Notes: generated by a model not told the origin, from the sequence alone. Counted from the stretch's first letter, positions 25,176 through 34,683 are shown. The stretch is 64,000 nt of DNA from Salinadaptatus halalkaliphilus (GCF_006543045.1 NZ_RBZW01000022.1:90186-154185); one strand, 5' to 3'. A program made the numbers and translations.

Positions 25176-26482
25176 ACGTCTGTGCTGTCGGACGTCGGTG
25201 TCGGCACTGCTCGAGCGTCTCGCGCCGGAAGCAGGTAGTTACCCCGCCGATTCACGAACAGGTAGTGGAGGATCCCGCTGTTGGCCCGGGCGACCTCGAG
25301 GTCGGTACCGGTCATCGCCTCGCGGACGCGCACGAACGCGTCGATTTCATCTTGCAGCGAGACGAAGTGCAGCCCCGGCTGGTCGCCGTCGACGGTGTTG
25401 AAATCCCGCCGCAGGAGGAGCGGTTCGCCGTCCTCGCGAGCGCGAGCGGCCTTCTGGGCGTGGCCGACGACGCCGCGTTCGCGTGCGTCGGCCTCGGTCG
25501 CGTCGATTCGATCGGGCGTCATCGCGCTCGAGCCACCAAGCGCTTCGCCGTACTCGCCGGCCAGTTCCTCGTCGGCGTGGTCGGGGCTGAACAACTTCGA
25601 GACGCGCTGGTAGTGATTTTCCTGCTGGAACCACTGGGTGAGGTTGATCGCCATCGAGGAGACGTGCATCGTCGCCCCGCCGGCGAAGGGGCCGTCCTCG
25701 ATCGTAACCCGATCCTCGGTCGCCTGACTGTCGGCAAAACCGGAACGAAAGCCCATGAAGAAAGGCGCATTCTCGTGGATCGAGTCGGGGACACCGTCGA
25801 CATCCGCGTGTTCGGCGGGTAACCCTTCCCCGATGAATCCAGTCCGGCGGTGCTGTACGACCCGATCGAAGACATCCGAGAGGTCAGTTTCGACCTCGAG
25901 TCCGTTGAGTTGCTCGCGGTCGCCAAACAGGCCTTCCTCGGCCTCGAGGACGACCGACGGATGGTCGCTCGCGAGGTGGAGCAGCGCGTCGAACTCGTCG
26001 AACTCGGGAGTCTCCTGGGCCGTCAGTGCCTCGGGATCGGGAAGGTCGACCGAGTCGGGCAGCGAGTCATCGAAGCGCGCGAAGTACGCTGGCGTGTAGC
26101 CGATCGTAAAGACGAGCCCCTCGTTGCTCCACTCGTAGGCTCGCTCGAGCGTCTGAAGTCCCGCTTCGACCGTTTCGCGACGCTCGTCGTCGATGTCGGT
26201 GCCGTCAGCGATAGCGTCGGACAGCGCCAGCGGACAGAGGACGTGGTGTTCGGGTAACTGGATAGTGCCGTCGGCGTCTGTCGAGAGGCTATCGTTCCAG
26301 GCGTGTTGGCGGTCGGGCAACGAGGCCGGGTCGTCGGTGCCCGACGGAACGTCCGGTTCGGGGCCGTCGCTCGTCACGTCGAGGCAGGCGCCGAGCGCGG
26401 TCGCGCCGCCGGCTGCAACGAGTCCGCGGACGTAGTCACGTCGCGAGAGCGAGGACCGATCCGGAAGCGTCACTGCGAGCAA
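25172..26482 (-). CDS. DyP/EfeB-like TAT lipoprotein with altered active site
   Basis: A 436-aa exported protein with twin-arginine signal (SRRDYVRG) and lipobox LGAC (C33). It aligns in outline with dye-decolourising peroxidases of the EfeB type: FFMGFRSGFAD (residues 241-251) matches the GxxDG block, GHAQKAARARE carries the probable haem-ligand His H341, and LLLRRDF matches the conserved Arg block. The catalytic Asp of GxxDG is replaced by Ser (GFRSG), so ordinary peroxidase chemistry is doubtful. It is first in an operon with a His-rich metal lipoprotein, which suggests a haem or iron role at the cell surface. Confidence 0.82.
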   Translation of the reverse strand: MLAVTLPDRSSLSRRDYVRGLVAAGGATALGACLDVTSDGPEPDVPSGTDDPASLPDRQHAWNDSLSTDADGTIQLPEHHVLCPLALSDAIADGTDIDDERRETVEAGLQTLERAYEWSNEGLVFTIGYTPAYFARFDDSLPDSVDLPDPEALTAQETPEFDEFDALLHLASDHPSVVLEAEEGLFGDREQLNGLEVETDLSDVFDRVVQHRRTGFIGEGLPAEHADVDGVPDSIHENAPFFMGFRSGFADSQATEDRVTIEDGPFAGGATMHVSSMAINLTQWFQQENHYQRVSKLFSPDHADEELAGEYGEALGGSSAMTPDRIDATEADARERGVVGHAQKAARAREDGEPLLLRRDFNTVDGDQPGLHFVSLQDEIDAFVRVREAMTGTDLEVARANSGILHYLFVNRRGNYLLPARDARAVPTPTSDSTDV

Positions 26483-26619
26483 GTCGGGGACTGACAGTGA
26501 AATGGTTTACTTTCGTCGACAAAAACTTCTGGCGTCTGTGACGCCACCAGGTCGGTCGGTGCCGCGGGACGCTCCCGCTGCGAGACGGTCGAGACCGAAG
26601 AGAGTACCTGTGGTCCGTC

Positions 26620-26705
26620 TCATACGGATTGCTGTAACGATTTACCGGCGCAACCGCCGCCCGGGTCGCGGTTGCGCCGGCAATGACTTACAGTAAACCG
26701 TCTCA
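26620..26705. repeat. 86-bp palindromic repeat, copy A
   Basis: An 86-base interspersed element with ends TCATACGG and CCGTCTCA, outer arms ATTGCTGTAACG and TTACAGTAAACCG, and a perfect 13-bp inner stem CCGGCGCAACCGC/GCGGTTGCGCCGG around a CG-rich loop. It fills the gap between the DyP-like operon and menB. Its right end contains the TCA at 26703-26705 that is the menB stop codon on the minus strand. Same length and structure as the copies at 30213, 35556 and 58422. Confidence 0.88.
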
Positions 26706-27596
26706 GTAGTGCCACGGGAAGTCGTCGAACTCGGGGTCGCGTCCCTCGACGAAGGCGTCTCGGCCCTCGGCGGCTTCGTCGGTCATGTAGCCGAGTCGAG
26801 TCGCCTCGCCCGCGAAGACCTGCTGGCCGACCATCCCGTCGTCGGTCATGTTGAACGCGTATTTCAACATCCGCATCGCCGTCGGGCTCTTCGCGTTGAT
26901 GCGCTCGCCCCACTCGAGGGCGGTTTCCTCGAGTTCGTCGTGGGAAACGACCTCGTTGACCATGCCCATCTCGGCGGCTTCGTCGGCGTCGTAGGTCTTT
27001 CCGAGGAAGAAGACCTCGCGGGCCTTCTTCTGGCCGATCTGTTTGGCGAGGTAGGCTGATCCGAAACCGGCGTCGTAGCTCGCAACGTCGGGATCGGTCT
27101 GGAGGAATTTGGCGTGCTCCGCACTGGCCAGGGTCATGTCACAGACGACGTGCAGCGAGTGACCGCCGCCGACGGCCCACCCTGGCACCACGCAGACGAC
27201 GACCTTCGGAATGTGTCGGATCAAACGTTGGACCTCGAGGATGTGCAGTCGTCCCTGTTCGGAGGCCCGCTCCTCGTCGCCCTCGTACTGGTAGCCGTCG
27301 TCGCCGCGGATGGTCTGATCGCCGCCGGAACAGAACGCCCAGCCGCCGTCTTTCGACGAGGGGCCGTTGCCCGTCAGGAGGATGCAGCCGACGTCGGTCT
27401 GGCGCTTGGCGTGATCCAGCGCATCGTAGAGTTCGTCGACGGTCCCCGGGCGGAAGGCGTTGCGAACGTCCGGGCGATCGAACGCGATCCGAACCGTCCC
27501 GGAGTCGACCGCGCGGTGGTACGTGATGTCGTCGAACTCGTCGTCGAGAGCCGTCACCGGCTCCCACCGGTCGGCGTCGAAGATTTGCGAAACCAT
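26703..27596 (-). CDS. menB: 1,4-Dihydroxy-2-naphthoyl-CoA synthase
   Basis: Crotonase-fold enzyme that cyclises o-succinylbenzoyl-CoA. The 297-aa sequence has the MenB signatures RPDVRNAFRPGTVDELY, GNGPSSKDGGWAFCSGGDQTIRG in part, and VVCVVPGWAVGGGHSLHV for the oxyanion hole, and ends in ...EFDDFPWHY as many MenB proteins do. It is a single gene 3.7 kb away from the menA-menC-menE operon. The stop codon is formed by the edge of repeat copy A. Confidence 0.95.
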   Translation of the reverse strand: MVSQIFDADRWEPVTALDDEFDDITYHRAVDSGTVRIAFDRPDVRNAFRPGTVDELYDALDHAKRQTDVGCILLTGNGPSSKDGGWAFCSGGDQTIRGDDGYQYEGDEERASEQGRLHILEVQRLIRHIPKVVVCVVPGWAVGGGHSLHVVCDMTLASAEHAKFLQTDPDVASYDAGFGSAYLAKQIGQKKAREVFFLGKTYDADEAAEMGMVNEVVSHDELEETALEWGERINAKSPTAMRMLKYAFNMTDDGMVGQQVFAGEATRLGYMTDEAAEGRDAFVEGRDPEFDDFPWHY

Positions 27597-27739
27597 TGGC
27601 TCGAGTTCGGAACCGATACCAGATATAGGTTCTCGTCGGACGATCTACAGCCGGACGACTCAGATACCCAATCGAGAGCTGTTCAGTGACACCTCCGGCG
27701 AGAGGAATACTTTTGATAGTATAGCGACGATGACAGTTC

Positions 27740-28501
27740 ATGGACGGGTTCGAGACGCTCTCGATGCTCACGCGATCACCAGTTCGCCTGCGCGTGCTCC
27801 GGCACCTGCTCGAGGACGGCCCTGCGAACACCGCCGAACTGACCGATTGTCTCGCGACCTCTCGACGAACCGTATCGCGAACGCTTTCGGCGCTCGAGGA
27901 AGCGGGACTGGCAACCAGCGAGGGACGGACCTACCGCGCGACGACGTACGCCGAGTTGCTCGCCCCCGAGCTCTTCACGGTGCTCGAGGCCGTGCCGGAC
28001 TACCGATCGTTTGCGACCTTTCTCGATGCGTTTCCGACGGACGCGATCGGCGTCGACCTCGAGACGGTCGACGGGACAGCCACGGTTCGCCGGGAGTGCC
28101 AGCCCCACGCACCCGTCTCTCACGTCATCGACGCCCTCGAGGACGCGACGCATATTAGACTGCTCGCACCCGTCGCCTCACCGCTGTACGTTCGCCCGCT
28201 CGTCGCGCGGGTTCGAGACGGAGCGACCGTCGAGGCCGTCGTGAACGAGCCAGCCTACGACGAGTTCTGTGCCAAGTTGCGGGGTGGCGTCACACTCGCC
28301 GGCACCCTCGCCGACGTCTCGCTCGCCGTCCGCGACGAGGTCCCCTTTGGCCTCCTTCAATGTGCGGACCGCGTCGTACTCGGTGCTTACGACGGCGGCG
28401 TGCTCCAGGCGACCCTCGAGACGGAAGCCGACGCCGTTCAGCAGGCCGCTCGAGAGACCTTTCGAGCGTATCGAGACGAGGCGGATCCTATCGTCGGGTG
28501 A
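27740..28501 (+). CDS. FilR1/DUF1724-type winged-helix regulator
   Basis: A 253-aa transcriptional regulator. Residues 8-72 form an ArsR-like winged helix (SPVRLRVLRHLLEDGPANTAELTDCL, then SRRTVSRTLSALEEAGL), and the rest matches the FilR1/DUF1724 ligand or effector domain (THIRLLAPVASPLYVRP, ARVRDGATVEAVV, VPFGLLQCADRVVLGAYD). Its target is unknown. It is divergent from menB (143 bases between starts) and followed by the desaturase gene. Another gene of this family has decayed at 40922-41213. Confidence 0.88.
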   Translation: MDGFETLSMLTRSPVRLRVLRHLLEDGPANTAELTDCLATSRRTVSRTLSALEEAGLATSEGRTYRATTYAELLAPELFTVLEAVPDYRSFATFLDAFPTDAIGVDLETVDGTATVRRECQPHAPVSHVIDALEDATHIRLLAPVASPLYVRPLVARVRDGATVEAVVNEPAYDEFCAKLRGGVTLAGTLADVSLAVRDEVPFGLLQCADRVVLGAYDGGVLQATLETEADAVQQAARETFRAYRDEADPIVG

Positions 28502-28617
28502 CGAAGGGGGACTCGATCGCTGGATGACGACCGCGACGGGATCGTCACGGCGTGTCGACGGTACTGATTTGGACGGGGAGTGTCATTTTGTACCGCTCGT
28601 CGGTAGTGTCGGAAACG

Positions 28618-30117
28618 ATGACCGAGACGCAGTTCGACGTCGCCGTCGTCGGTGGCGGCGTCGCAGGCATGAGCACGGCAGCGCGGTTGCAGGCGGACGG
28701 CTATTCGACGCTCGTGTTGGAACAACACGATCACGTCGGCGGCTGTGCCGGCTACTATCGACAGGATGGCTTCGCGTTCGATGTCGGAGCCACGACGCTG
28801 GTCGACTTCCGGGACGGCGGCGTCGGCGGCCAGTTGCTCGAGGCGATCGACTTCGAACCGCCGGCGATCGATGTCCAGGACGCCTACAAACTCTGGCTTC
28901 CGGATCGCAGGGCGACGCTGTATCGCGATCAGCAGCGCTGGGATCGGGAACGACGGGCGACGTTCGGCGACGACGAGCGCCACCTGGCCTTTTATCAGTT
29001 CGTCGACGACCTCTCGGCGACGCTCTGGCGACTCACCAGACGGGACGTGGCACTCCCGATCCAGTCCGTCGCCGACCTCGTTCGAAATCTGCGCGCCGTC
29101 GGACTTCGCGATCTACCGATCGTCAGATACCGCCGTTCCACGATGGCCGACGCGATGCGGAAATTCGGCGTCTACGACGACACGGCGCTTCGACACGGGC
29201 TTGCGATGCTCGTCGAGGATACCGTCCACGCCACGCTCGAGGAGGCCCCGCTTTTCAACGCGGTGTTGGGAACGACCATCCGCAGGGCGGGTCTCGGCCG
29301 CGCGACCGGTGGCATGTACGGCTTCTGGACGGCGTTTGCAGATCACTACGCCGATCTGGGGGGCGTGCTCGAGACCGATCGAACGGTGACCGAGGTGATC
29401 GGCTTGGCGGGGGATTTTCGACTCGAGACGGAGACCGACTCGTATCGAGCGGCCCAAGTCGTCAGCGCGGTGCCGATCGACCTGACGAAACGGATCGCCT
29501 CGGGGATCGTCGGCGACAGACTAGACGAGCACGTCGAGATGCTTCGCGATCACCGGGGGAGTGCGGTCGTCGTCTTCCTGGGCGTTCCCGAAGCCGAAGT
29601 CGCCGACCACGGGATCACGCACCACCAGCTACTGGCGTCCTACGACGAACCGCTGGGGGCGGGCAACAACATGTTCGTCACGGTATCGGCCGCGGACGAC
29701 ACCAGAAGTGCACCGCCGGGCCACCGAGCCGTGATGCTCTCGACACACTGTGACGTCGAGCCCTGGCAGGATCTCGCATCCGAGGCCTACGAGCGCCGGA
29801 AATCCGCGATCGGTCAACGGCTGGTCTCGCAGGCGCGGACGGTCTATCCCGAGCTGGCGACCGATCCGGTCGTCTCCGAGGTCGGGACTCCCGTCACCTA
29901 CGAGGCGTTTACGAACCGTCCTCGCGGGGCGGTCGGCGGCTATCGACAGACGCTCTCGAACACCAACCAACACGCCGTTCCCCAGGATATCGGCGTCGAT
30001 GGCTTCTACCTCGCTGGCGATACGACGTGGCCGGGGCTCGGAACGGTTGCCTGCGTAAAGGGCAGCGACATCGCCGCCGATCTCGTTCGCGAACGAGGGA
30101 TTCGGTATAGCGATTGA
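28618..30117 (+). CDS. Carotenoid desaturase/isomerase-like flavoenzyme
   Basis: A 499-aa FAD-dependent oxidoreductase of the CrtI/CrtD/CrtISO group. The dinucleotide-binding VAVVGGGVAGMSTAARLQADG starts at residue 7, GGCAGYYRQDGFAFDVGATTL follows, and the C-terminal FAD block FYLAGDTTWPGLGTVACVKGSDIA is typical. The group acts on C40/C50 carotenoids (haloarchaeal bacterioruberin) at the membrane; which step this one performs cannot be told. The ATG at 28618 was chosen because it directly precedes the FAD motif. No other carotenoid gene is adjacent. Confidence 0.85.
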   Translation: MTETQFDVAVVGGGVAGMSTAARLQADGYSTLVLEQHDHVGGCAGYYRQDGFAFDVGATTLVDFRDGGVGGQLLEAIDFEPPAIDVQDAYKLWLPDRRATLYRDQQRWDRERRATFGDDERHLAFYQFVDDLSATLWRLTRRDVALPIQSVADLVRNLRAVGLRDLPIVRYRRSTMADAMRKFGVYDDTALRHGLAMLVEDTVHATLEEAPLFNAVLGTTIRRAGLGRATGGMYGFWTAFADHYADLGGVLETDRTVTEVIGLAGDFRLETETDSYRAAQVVSAVPIDLTKRIASGIVGDRLDEHVEMLRDHRGSAVVVFLGVPEAEVADHGITHHQLLASYDEPLGAGNNMFVTVSAADDTRSAPPGHRAVMLSTHCDVEPWQDLASEAYERRKSAIGQRLVSQARTVYPELATDPVVSEVGTPVTYEAFTNRPRGAVGGYRQTLSNTNQHAVPQDIGVDGFYLAGDTTWPGLGTVACVKGSDIAADLVRERGIRYSD

Positions 30118-30545
30118 GAGTTTATCTGTTGTCTGTCGGTCGTCCACAACGACGACACGGAAAACAGTATAGTACCAACTGCAACTAGTTACACACTGAT
30201 CGCACAGCCCACTCATACGGTTTACTGTACGTCGTTTCCGGTGCAACCGCGTCCCGTCCTGCGGTTGCACCGATAAACCGTTACAGCAATCCGTATCACG
30301 GGTCACGCCGTTCCCCGTCTGCTCGCGGGCCGAGGACCCGCTCGCATGGGCCGCGGAATCACGATTGCGCGCTATTCGCTTTGCCGCAGTTCTCGCTCAC
30401 GCTGTTCTCCGAACCGCGCGTTCGTCGTGCGATCAGGTGTGCAGTGATTTGCAGTGGCTACTATAGTTGGGAAACACGTATCGATACGGTCGATCGGCTA
30501 TCGGCCCGAGTGATTTTCACCGTCGAAAACAAATCGAGCGAACGG
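30118..30545. other. Intergenic region containing repeat copy B
   Basis: Apart from the 86-bp repeat at 30213-30298 these 428 bases hold no recognisable gene. The part after the repeat includes an upstream extension of the DnaJ frame (from 30381) that is rich in Cys, Arg and Ile and looks non-coding. Confidence 0.5.
30213..30298. repeat. 86-bp palindromic repeat, copy B
   Basis: Ends TCATACGG and CCGTATCA. The inner stem is CCGGTGCAACCGC with GCGGTTGCACCG: compared with copy A a C-to-T change on the left is matched by G-to-A on the right, so pairing is kept. It lies in the opposite orientation to copy A, judged from the outer arms. Confidence 0.88.
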
Positions 30546-31469
30546 ATGGCCGAGTCGTACTACGACGTCCTCGAGATCGATCCGGACGCCTCTCGCGACG
30601 AAATCCAGGCTGCCTATCGCGACCGCGTCCTCGAGACCCATCCGGACCACAACGACGCGCCGAACGCGACCGAGCAATTTCAACGGGTCGCTCGAGCGAA
30701 GTCGGTGTTGACCGACGGAACCGAACGGGCACGATACGACCGACTTGGCCACGACGCCTACGTCCGGCTTGCCCAATACGACGGAGATTCCAGCTCGACA
30801 GGCAACGACTCGAGCGGCGAGTCCCCATCGGCAGGTCGATCGACGACCCGACGGACCGAGGCAACCTCGAGCGCGGCGACGGAGCGACGAACCGAATCCG
30901 CCCAGGACCGGTCGCGGACGACGACCAGTCGAACCGCGAGTACCCGTACGACCGACCGACAGCAACAGAGGGCAACGACGCAGAAACGGCAGTCCCGGTC
31001 GTTCGATGCCGACGGCACATCGTCTCAGGACCCAACTCATGAGCGCCGACGCTCCGCGGACACACCCGCCGAAGGCGACGAATCCGCAGAGTTTCGATAC
31101 AGCGTCCACGACTGGGACGGCGAGATCGACCTCGAGTGGGAGGGACAGCCACTCTCACATACCACGGCGGTGACGATGGGGTGTCTCTGGGTGCTCTATC
31201 CCGTTTTGGTGACCTCGAGTCTCACGACGTTGTTTCCGACCGTGGTCAACGCGATTCTCGCGGCGTGTACGCTCAGCATCGTCGCGTACGTCCTCTTGCG
31301 GCCACGTATCGCGGCCGCGGTCTTTGGAACCTGGAGTCTCGCCTTCGCCGTCGGGATGGGACAGTTCGATCTCGCCGAGCCGACATCGTTACGTGGACTC
31401 CTCGCGCTTGGGTTCGTCTGGATCCCCTTCGGCTACGCACTCGGTCTCTGGTGGACGCTTCGACCCTGA
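30546..31469 (+). CDS. Membrane-bound J-domain protein
   Basis: A 307-aa protein with an N-terminal J domain (residues 3-65): YYDVLEIDPDASRDEIQAAYR and the HPD motif at residues 32-34. A 110-residue Ser/Thr/Arg-rich disordered linker follows, then a short acidic domain (YSVHDWDGEIDLEWEGQPL) and four C-terminal hydrophobic helices (from about residue 210). It lacks the zinc and substrate domains of DnaJ, so it probably recruits DnaK/Hsp70 to the membrane. Partner unknown. It converges with menD, 17 bases away. Confidence 0.88.
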   Translation: MAESYYDVLEIDPDASRDEIQAAYRDRVLETHPDHNDAPNATEQFQRVARAKSVLTDGTERARYDRLGHDAYVRLAQYDGDSSSTGNDSSGESPSAGRSTTRRTEATSSAATERRTESAQDRSRTTTSRTASTRTTDRQQQRATTQKRQSRSFDADGTSSQDPTHERRRSADTPAEGDESAEFRYSVHDWDGEIDLEWEGQPLSHTTAVTMGCLWVLYPVLVTSSLTTLFPTVVNAILAACTLSIVAYVLLRPRIAAAVFGTWSLAFAVGMGQFDLAEPTSLRGLLALGFVWIPFGYALGLWWTLRP

Positions 31470-31486
31470 TCGCGTGTCGACTGTCG

Positions 31487-33331
31487 TTACGGGGTGTCTG
31501 CGCGTACGTCCTCGCGAACCTGTCGGTCGAGGGCTTCCCGACGCCGATGGCTGGCCGCCGAATCGAACTCGAGGACCAGCACCTGCGTCCCATCGGCCGC
31601 GAGCGATCGACGGTACGCATCGACGAACTCGACGGGATCGACGGACTCGAGTTCGAGGCCGTACGTGTCGGCAAGCCCGTCGAACTCGAGGCCGTGTGGG
31701 GTTTTGAACTGGTCCGTAAACGGCGGGTCGAACCCCTCGATCGGTAGTTTGTGGAAGATGCCGCCGCCGTCGTTGTCGAGGACGACGATCGTCGCGTCGA
31801 CGCCACAGCGTTCGATCGCGAGCAGGCCGTTCGAGTCGTGATAGAAGGCCAGGTCGCCGGTGACGAGTACGAGCGGTTCGGCCGCGGTACTGCCCGCGCC
31901 GAGAGCCGTACTCGTGATACCGTCGATACCGCTGGCTCCGCGGTTCGAGAGGACAGTCACGTCGGCCGCCCGCGGGCGGGCGAATCGATCCGCGTCCCGA
32001 ATCGGCATACTGTTCGAGACGAACACCGTCGACGGGTCGGGCGCGTGTTCGAAGACGGCGCCGAGAATCGCTCCCTCGAAGGGATTGGGTTCGAATTCGC
32101 TCGCGTCGGTCGCCGCGTCTCGTATCGCCCAGTGACGACGCTCCGCGTCGGTAACGTGGGTCATCCAGTCATCGCTTGCGTCTCGAGCGGGCGCGTCGGG
32201 TGTCGCGTCAGTAGTCGACTCGGATCGTTCCGAGAGGATTTCACGAACTGCATCGAACGCGGCTGCAGGCGAGGTCTCGAGCAAGTTCGTCGCCGTGAAC
32301 GTCGCCTCGCGCCAGTCGCCGGCCGGGTCGAGCAGATACTGCTCGCAGTCGGCATCGCCGAGCGTGTGACGCAGTCGCTTCGACGTCGGCGAGGCACCGA
32401 AGCGGACGACGACATCCGGCGCCGGAAGTTCGTCGATGTAGCCGTCGTACCCGCCGAAAATCAGCCCGCCAGAACGGCTATCTGCGATCGATTCGGTCCC
32501 GACGTGGTCGCCGAACCGCAGTGCTGACAGCGGATCGGCGAGGATCGGTGCCCCGACCCGGTCGGCCACGGTGACGACATCCTCGCACGAAAGCGCCTGC
32601 AAAGCGGCGGGATCGGCGGGCCCGGCGACGATCAGCGGCCGATCCGCGGCTTCGAGCGCGTCCGCGAGCGTCTCGATCTGTCCGTCCGCGAGCGTCGTCG
32701 AACCGCCGGCAGTCTCGACGAAGGGGCCGTCTCGGCCCTGGCCGGCGAGGCTCTCCCCGAACTCGTCCGGAACGGCGTCGGGAACCTCGATCGGCTCGAG
32801 AGGTTTGCGAAACGGACAGTTGAGGTGGACGGGGCCGGGGTCTACCCCACCCGTGTTGGCGAGTGCGCGAGCGGCAGTCGTTCGAAGGCTTCTGACCTTC
32901 CGCTCGTCGGCCTCGGGATCGGGAAGCTCCGCGTACCACCGGACGGCGTCACCGTAGAGTTTGACCTGATCGACCGTCTGGTTGGCCCCGCTGTCTCGCA
33001 ACTCGTGGGGACGGTCGGCGGTCAACACGAGCAGCGGAACCCGCGCCCGATCCGCCTCGATGACCGCCGGGTGGAAGTTCGCCGCCGCGGTACCCGACGT
33101 ACAGACCAGCGCCGTCGGCTCGCCGGTTCGTCTCGCGCGCCCGAGCGCGAAAAAGGATGCCGAACGCTCGTCGAGATGGGAGTAGACGGTAACGTCGGGA
33201 TGCTGGGCGAACGCGACCGTCAGCGGGGTCGATCGACTCCCCGGTGCGATACAGACGGCCTCGAGGCCACCGGCCACGAGTTCCTCGACGAGCACGCGAC
33301 CCCACAGGGTGGCTGGATTCGGCGCCGTCAT
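31487..33331 (-). CDS. menD: SEPHCHC synthase
   Basis: Thiamine-diphosphate enzyme that joins isochorismate and 2-oxoglutarate in menaquinone synthesis. The 614-aa product shows CIAPGSRSTPLTVAF near the N-terminus, the conserved DERSASFFALG and SGTAAANFHPAVIEA, and the ThDP-binding GDLAFYHDSNGLL with DNDGGGIFHKLPI. The ATG at 33331 overlaps the menF stop (33328-33330), so menF-menD are coupled. The long frame upstream of this ATG is antisense-like (arginine-rich) and excluded. Confidence 0.94.
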   Translation of the reverse strand: MTAPNPATLWGRVLVEELVAGGLEAVCIAPGSRSTPLTVAFAQHPDVTVYSHLDERSASFFALGRARRTGEPTALVCTSGTAAANFHPAVIEADRARVPLLVLTADRPHELRDSGANQTVDQVKLYGDAVRWYAELPDPEADERKVRSLRTTAARALANTGGVDPGPVHLNCPFRKPLEPIEVPDAVPDEFGESLAGQGRDGPFVETAGGSTTLADGQIETLADALEAADRPLIVAGPADPAALQALSCEDVVTVADRVGAPILADPLSALRFGDHVGTESIADSRSGGLIFGGYDGYIDELPAPDVVVRFGASPTSKRLRHTLGDADCEQYLLDPAGDWREATFTATNLLETSPAAAFDAVREILSERSESTTDATPDAPARDASDDWMTHVTDAERRHWAIRDAATDASEFEPNPFEGAILGAVFEHAPDPSTVFVSNSMPIRDADRFARPRAADVTVLSNRGASGIDGITSTALGAGSTAAEPLVLVTGDLAFYHDSNGLLAIERCGVDATIVVLDNDGGGIFHKLPIEGFDPPFTDQFKTPHGLEFDGLADTYGLELESVDPVEFVDAYRRSLAADGTQVLVLEFDSAASHRRREALDRQVREDVRADTP

Positions 33332-34683
33332 CGTTTCAGTTGATCGAGTACCGGGCGGAATTTGAGCTGTACTTCGTCCCACTCCTCGGCGGGGTCGCTG
33401 TCGGCGACGATACCGTTGCCGGCAAAGAGGGTGACCGTCTCGTCGGTCGCGACGCCCGATCGGAGGCCAACCGCGAACTCGCCGTCGCCGTCGCCGTCGA
33501 ACCAGCCGATCGGTGCGGCGTACCAACCGCGATCGAACGGTTCGGTCCTTCGAATCGTTTGCCAAGCGATGTCCGGCGGGACACCGCCGACCGCGGGTGT
33601 CGGATGTAACGCCTCGACGAGCTCGAGGACGTGGCTGTCGGCGTCGATAGTCGCGGCAATCGGCGTGTGGAGGTGTTGAATCGTCGCCAGCCGTCGAATC
33701 GTTCGGTCGGCGACCGTGAGGTCGTCTGCGAAGGGGGCGAGCTGAGTGCGGATCGCGTCGACGACGAGGTCGTGTTCGTGGCGGAGCTTGTCGTCGTCGA
33801 GCATCCGCTCGGCGTGTTCGTCGTCGGCTTCGGGCGTCTCGCCGCGGGGAACCGATCCGGCGAGCGCTTCGGTGTCGACCCGATCGCCCCGTTTCGACAC
33901 CAATTGTTCCGGCGGGGCACCGAAGAACGTCCCCGACCCCTCTTGGTTCAACAGAAATCGATAACAGTTCGGATACTCTCGCCGCAGTCGCTCGAGGGTG
34001 TCTGGAACCTCGATCGGTTCCGCGAGACGTACCGAAAGCGATTGGGCGAGAACGACCTTCGTCAGGTCGCCGCCGTCGATCCGATCGAGCGCGGCGGTGA
34101 CGCCGTCGGCCCAGGCGGCCGGCGAGGTCGGCCGTCGTGTCGAGGCGACGCCGGGACGCGAGCCGACCGGCTGCATCGGCGGCGTCTCCGCGAGCGTGTG
34201 GGCCCACTCTGCGAGTCGGTCGGTCGCAGCGTCGGGGTCGGTATCGACGGCGGTGAGCCAGGTATCGCCGTCGGGACTCCGAGTAACGGAGAGTCGTGGG
34301 ACGACGAACGACGCGGCTTCGAACCCGCTCCAGGGTGGTGTCGGGTCGTGTGTATCGTGAAAAGCGAACCCGCCGAATGCCCGCGGTCTGGCGACCCGCG
34401 GGCCGTTGTGAGTGAGTGAGTCGAACGTTGTGTCGGCCTGTGTCCGGAGGGCGGTAAATCGGTCCGCGCCCGTCGCAGTGAAACGAACGGCAGTTCCTCG
34501 ACCGGCAATCTCGAGGCCGTCGGGAGCCGCCCACTGGATCCGCGACCGCGCGGTATCGTCGACGATCGCACGGAGGGACACGTCCTCGAGTTCGCGGCTG
34601 TAGCTGACGAGGTCGGTCGACGCCTCACCGTCGCTCGGCGGGACGCCAGCCGCGAGCCCCTTCTCACCCGACGTACGGTCCAT
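33328..34683 (-). CDS. menF: Isochorismate synthase
   Basis: Converts chorismate to isochorismate, the first committed step to menaquinone. The 451-aa chorismate-binding-family protein shows TKVVLAQSLSVRL, FLLNQEGSGTFFGAPPEQLV, ALAGSVPRGETPEADDEHAE and the C-terminal metal-binding block ALHPTPAVGG with ...WYAAPIGWFDGDGDGEFAVGLRSG. It is first in the menF-menD pair. With menA, B, C, D and E it makes the window nearly complete for the pathway up to demethylmenaquinone; the thioesterases (MenH, MenI) and the methyltransferase are not seen. Confidence 0.93.
   Translation of the reverse strand: MDRTSGEKGLAAGVPPSDGEASTDLVSYSRELEDVSLRAIVDDTARSRIQWAAPDGLEIAGRGTAVRFTATGADRFTALRTQADTTFDSLTHNGPRVARPRAFGGFAFHDTHDPTPPWSGFEAASFVVPRLSVTRSPDGDTWLTAVDTDPDAATDRLAEWAHTLAETPPMQPVGSRPGVASTRRPTSPAAWADGVTAALDRIDGGDLTKVVLAQSLSVRLAEPIEVPDTLERLRREYPNCYRFLLNQEGSGTFFGAPPEQLVSKRGDRVDTEALAGSVPRGETPEADDEHAERMLDDDKLRHEHDLVVDAIRTQLAPFADDLTVADRTIRRLATIQHLHTPIAATIDADSHVLELVEALHPTPAVGGVPPDIAWQTIRRTEPFDRGWYAAPIGWFDGDGDGEFAVGLRSGVATDETVTLFAGNGIVADSDPAEEWDEVQLKFRPVLDQLKR

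Noticed and set aside
26620..26705. The 86-bp repeats as a CRISPR array or tRNA
   Set aside because: Copies are many kilobases apart, lack spacers, and fold as one hairpin without tRNA arms.
31487..34534. A 1015-aa single protein spanning menD and half of menF
   Set aside because: The first 400 residues are Arg-rich out-of-frame translation of menF; menD starts at the ATG at 33331.
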